A stretch of DNA of 5,707 nucleotides from Myxococcales bacterium (GTDB taxonomy: Bacteria; Myxococcota_C; UBA6777): positions 1-5,707 of the forward strand of contig JALTMC010000297.1 of NCBI GenBank assembly GCA_027005175.1, given 5' to 3'. How positions within the stretch are numbered: the first letter of the stretch is position 1; every line of letters begins with the position of its first letter. The position numbers were made by a program, and so were the translations under genes. Positions 1 through 5,627 of the stretch are shown here, piece after piece. Below the pieces are notes generated by a model. That model made no database searches. It was not told the origin of the DNA and worked only from the letters and a program-made list of their open reading frames with translations.

Positions 1-1360
1 CCTTCGTTGGACTTTTGCCTTGATTGACATTCATGGGTAAAACGCGACGATCGACCTTGACCTTGGTTCGGATACGGGTAGGGGGTTTACGTCGTCGATT
101 GACCTTCCGAGCTTTGGGAGCAGGAGGGTTGGAACCCATGGGTTGAAGACCACTCGATTGAATGGCATCTAGAACTTGCAAGTATGGGGTAAGCATCGTA
201 ACAAAGATACCAACAACAACACCACCCATAACAAGCAGAAGAACGGGTTGAAGCAGGGCAGTTAAGCGACTGATGGTCGTTTCCATCTTGTTTTGTAGCA
301 TCTTAGCTAAGTAGTCCAAGGAGGAGTCTAAAGATCCTGACTCCTCACCGATTTCCACCATATCAACAACGGTATCGGGGACAATGGCGTATCGCTTAAA
401 CGGCTCTGCCAGTTGACCTCCCTGCTCCGCACTGACTCGAACTTCGTGTACCATCTTCTGCAGTTCACGATTGTCGATAACCAACCGGCTGAGTCGAAGG
501 GCTTCCAGAATGGGAACACTACTTTTGACTTGAATGGAGAGTGTTTTTGCAAAGCGGGTCAGATCAGCATAAAGCAAAACTTTACCGAAGATAGGAATGC
601 GCAATTTAAGCTTTTCGAGAGCCATCATTCGACGACTGCGAAAGACCACCCACAAAAAGGCAAAACACACACCCACGATCAAAAGGATCATAGGAAAGGC
701 ACCTTTGAACGCCAACAAGAACTCAAAGCCTTCCGAAGATATTTTTTTGATATTGGCGAGGCTTTGGTAGACTTCTTCGAATCGCGGTAACACCAGAAAG
801 ATGAGAACACCAACCACAGCAAGGGTGAGCATCGCAAAAAAGATGGGGTAGTCGAAAGCACTGCGTACTTTCACTCGGATATCAGCTTCATATTCCAAGT
901 TATCAGACAGATAGACAAGAGCTTCATCCAGCGTTCCTGAAGCTTCTCCGGCTCGTACAATAGAGACAGCTAGGTTTGGAAAGACCCGAGGATGACTTTG
1001 CATCGCACGCCAAAGTGTGGTTCCATTTTCAACCTGATTGGCGACTTTGGTTAGCGTCGCTGAAAATAAGGGGGATGCCTTTCCACGACCTGCGATACGA
1101 AGAGCCCGCAAAACAGGAAATCCCGCCTCAAGCAATACCGAGATTTCACGAAAGTATTGAGCCTGCACCTGTATTGGAACTTTCACACGTCGTCGCCCAC
1201 CAGAAGCGTCGGAGTCTGTAGCTCCCATATCATCTGTCGGTTGCACATCCAGTATTTCTGTCGCTCGCTCTTCTTGGAGCTTCTGCTTCACCATTTCGCG
1301 AAGGTTAACCTCTAGAGAGTCGCCTGTCTGTCGTTTCCCGGTTTTACGCTCGTTTGCCAT
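1..1360 (-). CDS. gspF: GspF/PilC-type inner-membrane platform protein (3' end outside window)
   Basis: This is the polytopic inner-membrane protein of a type II secretion or type IV pilus machine, which couples the cytoplasmic ATPase to (pseudo)pilin assembly. The frame is open from the ATG at 1360 to the left edge (453 codons visible, no stop). Two GspF domains are seen at about residues 66-190 and 266-392. Each has the family signature: GEASGTLDEAL at 138-148 and GEESGSLDSSL at 338-348. Hydrophobic segments lie near 171-191, 221-240 and 366-388, matching the usual three-helix topology. The N-terminus (1-60) is charged and lacks the usual short MPxFxY-type start. After the last helix a Pro/Arg/Lys-rich tail (about 401-453 and beyond) replaces the normal short end. 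GAGAGG at 1373-1378 is a plausible but distant ribosome site (12 nt). The gene follows the ATPase by 82 bp with no terminator seen, so co-transcription is likely. The E-F order favours T2SS over pilus, but PilC cannot be excluded. Confidence 0.9.
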   Translation of the reverse strand, partial: MANERKTGKRQTGDSLEVNLREMVKQKLQEERATEILDVQPTDDMGATDSDASGGRRRVKVPIQVQAQYFREISVLLEAGFPVLRALRIAGRGKASPLFSATLTKVANQVENGTTLWRAMQSHPRVFPNLAVSIVRAGEASGTLDEALVYLSDNLEYEADIRVKVRSAFDYPIFFAMLTLAVVGVLIFLVLPRFEEVYQSLANIKKISSEGFEFLLAFKGAFPMILLIVGVCFAFLWVVFRSRRMMALEKLKLRIPIFGKVLLYADLTRFAKTLSIQVKSSVPILEALRLSRLVIDNRELQKMVHEVRVSAEQGGQLAEPFKRYAIVPDTVVDMVEIGEESGSLDSSLDYLAKMLQNKMETTISRLTALLQPVLLLVMGGVVVGIFVTMLTPYLQVLDAIQSSGLQPMGSNPPAPKARKVNRRRKPPTRIRTKVKVDRRVLPMNVNQGKSPTK

Positions 1361-1442
1361 AGCTTCTTTTGTCCTCTCAAAGCGATCGGTATCTCGGTGT
1401 TCACAAGTTCAGATCGTAGATTTAACACAACCACGCACTTTT

Positions 1443-3761
1443 CTACAAAAAGACCACACGTTTGACCTCTTCCAAGGAAGTCATATGTTGTTTGACTTTG
1501 CGTAAAGCATCATGACTCAGCAATCGCATACCATTGGCAATCGCAAGATCACGAAGCTGACTTTCGGGGGCACCCTCAAGAATCAAGTCTCGCATTTCAG
1601 AAGTAATTTCCAAGATCTCAAACAGGCCAACTCGCCCCTTATACCCGGAGTAGTAACATGCTTCACAGCCCACCGGGCGACACAGTTCAGAGGATTCATT
1701 CAAGGAGATCCCTCGCTCTGAAAAGAGCTTGACCTCTTCGGGTGTCGCTGACGAAGTCTGTTTACACTCACTACACAATCGTCGCACCAATCGTTGGGCT
1801 ACGACACCTAACAGAGAGTTCGCGATCAACAGCGGAGGCACTTGGAAGTTATGAAATGTTGTAACAGCACCCACAGCGTCGTTGGTATGCAACGAACTAA
1901 ACACCAATAAGCCTGTCATAGAGGCACGTATCGCGATCGCTGCGGTCTCATGGTCGCGAATTTCCCCCAACAAAATAACATTGGGGTCTTGTCGAAGTAC
2001 GGCTCGCAAACCTTCGACAAACCCGAAGTCAATACGGTAATTGACTTCGATTTGGTTAATCCCCTCAAGCTCATATTCAACGGGATCTTCAATTGTAATA
2101 ATGTTGAGTTCTTCCGCATTGAGTCGAGCCAGGCTAGAGTATAGAGTGGTTGTTTTACCAGATCCGACAGGGCCAGTGGTCAGGATCATACCATAGGGAC
2201 GACTGGCCAAACGCTCCAGGCGTGCGAGATCTTGAGCATCAAGACCGAGTTGTTCCAAGGAGAGCTGTATCTTTCCAGAGTTGACGAGACGAATTCCAAT
2301 CCGCTCACCGTGGTAGGTTGGTACCACCGCCACACGCATATTGATCTCTTGTCCACGGATCGTCGCTTTGATGTGTCCATCCTGTGGTTGACGACGCTCT
2401 GTAATGTCCATGTCTGCCAGGATTTTGATACGGCTGGTAACCTCATCTGCCAGCCCTGGATGGATGTACATGGCATCTTTCAAAATACTATCCACACGAA
2501 AACGTATACGAAACCCGGCTTCCTGGTGTTCCATATGAATATCAGTGGCCTCAACATCCAAAGCTTTGGCAAAAAGTTCTTCAACCAGTCGCACAGCGGA
2601 TATATTCGCCAACCGCTCGCGCAGGTCGAGAAACTCTTTGGCTTGCATTCGCTTGCCAGCAAGATTCCGACTCACATTGAGTTGCCCCTGAATTCCATTG
2701 CGAAACTCATTATAATCATCCTGAGAGACGATGCGGAAAACGGTAGGAGCCGAGAACTGACGGGTTGCTTCGATGATCAACTCGGAGGGGGGACGTAAGA
2801 CCCCCAGCACAAACTGTTCGGGCTCCATCTCCAACGGAACCACATCAAAAATACGAAAAAATCCCACCAGAGGAGAGGGGATGTTACCAGGAAAGGGCGT
2901 GAACTCCTCTGGAGCCATCACCGGCAAGCCAAAGAAGCCTGCAACCAAAGTGTGAATATCAACATCATCCCCCAGCAAGTCCTGAAGCTGAACCAAGGTA
3001 GATGAGGTGTCAACAAGCCGATGTTGGGAGTGTTCTTTGAACTGTCTATAAGAGATCAGTCCCTGCTCCAGAAGGTATTCAGCGAAGTCACCTTCATGCT
3101 TTTCAAGCAGAGGAAACCAGGGCTCTGTCTCCATCACTCGTACCAGAGCCTCAAGATCCCCCCCCGCGATCAAGATTAACCGCCATAGAGGCGCATCTTC
3201 GTGGGTTTCAGCAGCATCGCGAACTTCCTGAAGTTGCAATTCATCCATCACATCACAAAACAGAAGCTTGTCTACAAATTTGCCATTGTGTAGGGACAAA
3301 CGTTCGAGAAAAACAGAGATGTCGTCCATGGTAAGCTGCGGCAAAAGTGTCTGGATCTCACGCAACGTACTGGCTTCATCCAGCATACCACGACGCGCAG
3401 GCCTTCTCTTTTGCCCCTTGGCGCGTGAATCCTGCTGATGAATGGAAGCATCTACATCTTCCCAACCCAGATCATGCAGCAGTTGTTCTCGATCGAGGTT
3501 CCCCTCATCATCGATAGCGCTCCCAGACACCAGCCCCATCTCAGCCAGAACCTGCTCTACCGTAACACCCCGTCGCTGCGCTGAAAGCTCCGCTTGCTCC
3601 AGCAAACGCTCCACCTCTATATCCAAGTCGGCAAAGTCACGAACACCCGACTTTCCCCCCACCTTAAGTTCGTGGGTCATAACGTCCAGAAATGCCTTCC
3701 AAGAGATCGGCTGATTGAGCTTTTCAATCAATGTAGAACTACTACTTCTGCCCTTCGTCAT
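1443..3761 (-). CDS. gspE: GspE/PilB-type secretion/pilus assembly ATPase
   Basis: This is the cytoplasmic hexameric ATPase that powers (pseudo)pilin assembly through the GspF/PilC platform. It has 772 residues from the ATG at 3761. That start is preferred over an in-frame ATG at 3809 because GGAGAAGG (3766-3773) sits correctly before it. Visible motifs are Walker A GPVGSGKTT (530-538), Asp box NIITIEDPVEY (553-563), Walker B VILLGEIRD (595-603), His box TGLLVFSSLHTND (616-628) and a tetracysteine zinc motif, C663/C666 with C699/C702. A GspE N-domain (MshEN-like) spans about 223-350. Another weakly similar helical segment lies at about 165-220, and residues 1-160 are not recognised, so the protein is longer than the roughly 500-600 residues usual for the family. 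The His box has Leu618 where His is usual, and the following TRL motif reads TTF. The tetracysteine motif and neighbouring gspF support GspE, but PilB remains possible. The family call is very safe; the system assignment is inferred. Confidence 0.95.
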   Translation of the reverse strand: MTKGRSSSSTLIEKLNQPISWKAFLDVMTHELKVGGKSGVRDFADLDIEVERLLEQAELSAQRRGVTVEQVLAEMGLVSGSAIDDEGNLDREQLLHDLGWEDVDASIHQQDSRAKGQKRRPARRGMLDEASTLREIQTLLPQLTMDDISVFLERLSLHNGKFVDKLLFCDVMDELQLQEVRDAAETHEDAPLWRLILIAGGDLEALVRVMETEPWFPLLEKHEGDFAEYLLEQGLISYRQFKEHSQHRLVDTSSTLVQLQDLLGDDVDIHTLVAGFFGLPVMAPEEFTPFPGNIPSPLVGFFRIFDVVPLEMEPEQFVLGVLRPPSELIIEATRQFSAPTVFRIVSQDDYNEFRNGIQGQLNVSRNLAGKRMQAKEFLDLRERLANISAVRLVEELFAKALDVEATDIHMEHQEAGFRIRFRVDSILKDAMYIHPGLADEVTSRIKILADMDITERRQPQDGHIKATIRGQEINMRVAVVPTYHGERIGIRLVNSGKIQLSLEQLGLDAQDLARLERLASRPYGMILTTGPVGSGKTTTLYSSLARLNAEELNIITIEDPVEYELEGINQIEVNYRIDFGFVEGLRAVLRQDPNVILLGEIRDHETAAIAIRASMTGLLVFSSLHTNDAVGAVTTFHNFQVPPLLIANSLLGVVAQRLVRRLCSECKQTSSATPEEVKLFSERGISLNESSELCRPVGCEACYYSGYKGRVGLFEILEITSEMRDLILEGAPESQLRDLAIANGMRLLSHDALRKVKQHMTSLEEVKRVVFL

Positions 3762-3765
3762 TTTA

Positions 3766-3773
3766 CCTTCTCC
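3766..3773 (-). promoter_or_regulatory. Ribosome binding site of the ATPase gene
   Basis: On the minus strand this reads GGAGAAGG. Its GGAG core is 8 nt from the ATG at 3761. It is what selects the 772-residue start over the longer in-frame ATG at 3809, where I see no comparable site. Confidence 0.75.
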
Positions 3774-3782
3774 CACTAAAAC

Positions 3783-3795
3783 AGTTGTCACAACT
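3783..3795. promoter_or_regulatory. 13-bp palindrome in the ATPase leader (candidate operator)
   Basis: AGTTGT-C-ACAACT has two perfect 6-bp arms around a single central base and lies 22-34 bp upstream of the ATPase ATG, just beyond the ribosome site. A one-base loop cannot form a stable RNA hairpin, so a dimeric DNA-binding protein is a better explanation than an attenuator. One arm core (ACAAC) recurs at 3806-3810. A palindrome this short could also be chance. Confidence 0.3.
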
Positions 3796-3848
3796 CGGCA
3801 TGAAAACAACTTTGACTGAGGGTGCTTTTACAGCAATGGCCTGAAAAA

Positions 3849-3877
3849 TTAAGATTCACTTGTGTCTTCCGTAGAAT
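3849..3877 (+). promoter_or_regulatory. Candidate sigma70-type promoter for the secreted-protein gene
   Basis: On the plus strand there is TTAAGA (3849-3854), a 17-bp spacer and TAGAAT (3872-3877), which match the consensus boxes at 4 and 5 of 6 positions. The -10 is only 7 bp from the -10 of the candidate minus-strand promoter, so the two would compete for polymerase. The leader would be about 175 nt. This is a by-eye call. Confidence 0.3.
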
Positions 3878-3884
3878 GTTTGTC

Positions 3885-3913
3885 ATTATGTCGAAGAATA
3901 CCGTTTGATGCAA
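3885..3913 (-). promoter_or_regulatory. Candidate sigma70-type promoter for the ATPase operon
   Basis: On the minus strand there is TTGCAT (3908-3913), a 17-bp spacer and CATAAT (3885-3890). The -10 matches the consensus at 5 of 6 positions and the -35 at 3 of 6. An 8-base A tract (3929-3936 read on the minus strand) falls at about -51 to -58 relative to a start near 3878, where an UP element would sit. This would give a leader of about 117 nt that contains the 3783-3795 palindrome. The match is by eye only. Confidence 0.35.
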
Positions 3914-3965
3914 GATGATTTACCCGACTTTTTTTTAATCGTCACTCAACCTGTACCTGTTTGGC

Positions 3966-4000
3966 TTGACAGCATGTTTACCTTTTGGCAAATTGAGAGC
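3966..4000 (+). promoter_or_regulatory. Second candidate promoter region (TTGACA box / sigma54-like spacing)
   Basis: A perfect TTGACA lies at 3966-3971, but the hexamer 17 bp further on (CAAATT, 3989-3994) is a poor -10. The same stretch contains TGGCA with GG at 3987-3988 and GC exactly 10 bases later at 3999-4000, which is the -24/-12 spacing of sigma54 promoters. However, the TT that should precede the GC is GA. Either reading would place the start 45-60 bp before the ATG at 4060. Both are weak. Confidence 0.2.
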
Positions 4001-4045
4001 ACACTCCATTCTTTCTTCGCGATTAACGCTGTTTGAATCGACTCC

Positions 4046-4052
4046 AAAGGAG
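4046..4052 (+). promoter_or_regulatory. Ribosome binding site of the secreted-protein gene
   Basis: AAAGGAG lies 7 nt before the ATG at 4060. It decides the start: the longer in-frame reading from TTG at 4033 would put this site inside the coding region and spoil the signal peptide by adding a nine-residue polar N-terminus. Confidence 0.8.
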
Positions 4053-4059
4053 CCACCTG

Positions 4060-5082
4060 ATGCGAAGTGCCCTGCTGTTTTTCTTGTTGTTTTTGCTCGT
4101 AAAACCCCAACCCATTCTCGCAAAAAGCAAGCTCAAAACTCAAACCAATCGGCGTTTTAATCGCGGCACTGTCAAGCTTGTACGTGTCGTATTGACAGGC
4201 AAGCACCTTGCCCTTCACTGGACAGCCCCCAGCGGCGTCGTCATCACCTATCGCGCAGAACACACCCCACCCGGCGTTCTGTTCAAGCTCAAACGCTACC
4301 TTAAACAGGGGTACTCCAGCGTCGCTGTCGGTGGTTCCTATCATGCCTTGTCAGCCAAAACGGGCAAAGTCAGACCCGAGTTTGCGTACAGAGCCAAGCG
4401 TGTCTGGCGCGGCGTTAAGGCGGTAAAGTTCGATGGCTGGATGCCTCTCTTTACTGTCACCCAACTGCCCACACCCAAAGCCAAGGACACGATGATCTTC
4501 GAACTGCGCGGAATCATAAACTCTGCCATGGCCAGCCGAGACAACAAACTGGTCTGTGTGTATGGCACTTGGTTTGATCTCGCAGACTACATTCACCCAA
4601 GAACAAAACGCCCACGAGGAATGGTCTACCAAATCCAAGGAATCAAAGGCCCCTCTCTCTTCTTCTTCCCCAAAGCCTACAAACATCCCCGCTCCTGGCA
4701 TCATATGCTTGACCCGGCAAAAAAGATGAAGGCCCTTCGCAAATCCTTGCGTCGCAAACGAAGAGGCCTTCCACCTTATGACGCCACGATCCGCATCCCT
4801 CTCGTTCCACAGAAAAGTATCGATCTCTTTAACAAACGATGCCAACAATACATCTCCGCCATCGACAAAAAGCTTTCCTACAAACCCATCGTACTCACCA
4901 ACTCCAAAGCCAAAAGCCCTGCAACCAAAGTCGATAAAGCCAAGAGCCCTGCAACCAAAGTCGATAAAGCCAAGAGCCCTGTAACCAAAGTCGATAAAGC
5001 CAAGAGCCCTGTAACCAAAGTCGATAAAGCCAAGAGCCCTGCAACCAAAGCACCAACCACTCGCCCCACGCAGCGAAAATAG
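4060..5082 (+). CDS. Uncharacterised secreted, strongly basic protein with C-terminal AKSP(A/V)TKVDK repeats
   Basis: I do not recognise a family for this 340-residue protein. It starts with a clear Sec signal peptide: an Arg at residue 2, hydrophobic core LLFFLLFLLV (5-14) and likely cleavage after ILA at residue 21. There is no lipobox, so it should be released to the periplasm or exported further. The mature part up to about 283 contains short beta-rich-looking stretches, two cysteines (C166, C260) that could pair in the periplasm, and a very basic patch KKMKALRKSLRRKRR (221-235). Residues 284-330 are four full ten-residue repeats plus a seven-residue partial one, followed by a Thr/Pro/Arg/Lys-rich end. 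Almost the whole tail is Lys, Ser/Thr, Pro and Ala, probably disordered. It is divergent from the secretion ATPase gene across a 298-bp gap, so a role as substrate or partner is possible but unproven. Start chosen by the AAAGGAG site. Confidence 0.8.
   Translation: MRSALLFFLLFLLVKPQPILAKSKLKTQTNRRFNRGTVKLVRVVLTGKHLALHWTAPSGVVITYRAEHTPPGVLFKLKRYLKQGYSSVAVGGSYHALSAKTGKVRPEFAYRAKRVWRGVKAVKFDGWMPLFTVTQLPTPKAKDTMIFELRGIINSAMASRDNKLVCVYGTWFDLADYIHPRTKRPRGMVYQIQGIKGPSLFFFPKAYKHPRSWHHMLDPAKKMKALRKSLRRKRRGLPPYDATIRIPLVPQKSIDLFNKRCQQYISAIDKKLSYKPIVLTNSKAKSPATKVDKAKSPATKVDKAKSPVTKVDKAKSPVTKVDKAKSPATKAPTTRPTQRK
4909..5050 (+). repeat. In-frame 30-bp tandem repeat (4 full units plus 22 bp)
   Basis: Units start at 4909, 4939, 4969 and 4999, with a partial unit at 5029-5050. 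They encode AKSP(A/V)TKVDK. Units differ only at AAA/AAG in the first Lys codon of unit 1 and at GCA/GTA (Ala/Val), in the order A, A, V, V, A. The near-identity at DNA level, including synonymous positions, points to recent duplication by slippage or unequal recombination. The unit is a multiple of three, so copy changes alter tail length without a frameshift. Confidence 0.95.
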
Positions 5083-5337
5083 CAAGAGACACAGCGAACT
5101 TGCAGACCGTGCTCCATCATGAGTACATACTCGTCCCCCGTACATCATCCGTGCAAGACACACAGCGAACTTGCAGACCGTGCTCCATCATGAGTACATA
5201 CTCGTCCCCCGTACATCATCCGTGCAAGACACACAGCTAACAGTGTTTGTACATCATCCGTGCAAGACACACAGCCAACAGTGCTTGTACATCACCCGTG
5301 CAAGACACACAGCTAACAGTGTTTGTACATCATCCGT
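5082..5337. repeat. Compound minisatellite: two 71-bp A units and three 38-bp B units
   Basis: A units are 5082-5152 and 5153-5223 (one difference: G/C at 5088/5159). B units are 5224-5261, 5262-5299 and 5300-5337; the first and third are identical and the middle one differs at a few bases. A and B share the first 14 bp (GCAAGACACACAGC) and the last 13 bp (GTACATCATCCGT) but have unrelated cores of 44 and 11 bp. Each A unit holds the inverted repeat GAGTA-CA-TACTC (5121-5132, 5192-5203) and GCAAG...CTTGC arms. The array fills the entire gap between the convergent stop codons. No terminator of the hairpin-plus-T type is seen. The 71- and 38-bp periods are not multiples of three and no conserved frame runs through, so it is most likely non-coding. 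Confidence 0.95.
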
Positions 5338-5605
5338 GTTTGCACTCATTCTCCCCACAGTAATGATTGGCTTTCTCCAACAAAGGATCGCCCTTTTTTG
5401 GATATACCAAACCATTGCCAGACTCTTTAATGATCAGAGTGCCGCCAAAGATCTTACGCTGCACAGAGGCATCCAACGGTGTATTCCCGGGAGAGACTTC
5501 GGCTCGCTCGCAAAGCTCTCCCCATGTCCATAGTTTTTCACTTATTCGATGTCTGACTTCAATGCACTGACCATTGTCAGGGCAAAAATATTCGTAGGTA
5601 GGCAT
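5330..5605 (-). CDS. FmdB-like putative zinc-ribbon protein, short variant
   Basis: This is a 91-residue cytoplasmic protein beginning MPTYEYFC, the hallmark start of FmdB-type zinc-ribbon proteins, followed by a V-x-H-x-(I/M)-S-E segment and WGELCERA...PGNTP.DA.V.R...GG (residues 28-55). From memory, that pattern belongs to a variant branch in which the first CxxC is C-x-x-N-G: here C8 is followed by Asn11, where the second Cys would be, then C14. The remaining cysteines are C32 and a C-terminal C83-x4-C88 pair, so metal binding, if any, uses an unusual set. The biochemical role of the family is poorly known; FmdB itself was proposed as a regulator. The start is the ATG at 5605, with only a weak GGACGAG-like site before it. 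The last codons and the TGA lie in the final unit of the adjoining minisatellite. The family call is from recall, not a search. Confidence 0.8.
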   Translation of the reverse strand: MPTYEYFCPDNGQCIEVRHRISEKLWTWGELCERAEVSPGNTPLDASVQRKIFGGTLIIKESGNGLVYPKKGDPLLEKANHYCGENECKHG

Positions 5606-5627
5606 AGAGACTCGTCCAAAGTCGAAA

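Noticed and set aside
413-790. Plus-strand open frame of 125 codons, and the 976-1221 frame
   Set aside because: Both lie antisense to the GspF domains, which are clearly coding on the minus strand.
1361-1442. Possible promoter or terminator between the ATPase and platform genes
   Set aside because: Only 82 bp with no convincing hairpin or paired -35/-10 boxes; co-transcription is the simpler reading.
2232-2798. Plus-strand open frame of 188 codons
   Set aside because: Antisense to the conserved ATPase core, which carries all the expected motifs in the other strand.
3762-3809. Longer ATPase start at 3809, adding 16 residues
   Set aside because: No good ribosome site before it, whereas GGAGAAGG is correctly placed for the ATG at 3761, and the added residues show no family similarity.
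3929-3936. Run of eight T as an intrinsic terminator
   Set aside because: No GC-rich hairpin precedes it on either strand; it lies between divergent genes, where an A/T tract upstream of a promoter is a better explanation.
4351-5163. Long open frame on the minus strand (270 codons) opposite the secreted-protein gene, with its own apparent repeats
   Set aside because: It is the antisense of the 30-bp repeat gene; the unit has no stop in several frames, so all stay open. The plus frame has a strong ribosome site and signal peptide, while this one has neither and no recognisable domain.
5082-5337. CRISPR array or integron attC sites
   Set aside because: There are no unique spacers between identical short repeats, as CRISPR requires, and no cas gene. 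The 71-bp unit lacks the RYYYAAC/GTTRRRY ends of attC, and no integrase is present.
5171-5533. Plus-strand open frame of 120 codons through the minisatellite
   Set aside because: It changes repeat phase from unit to unit because 71 and 38 are not multiples of three, and it then runs antisense through the zinc-ribbon gene. No ribosome site or family resemblance.
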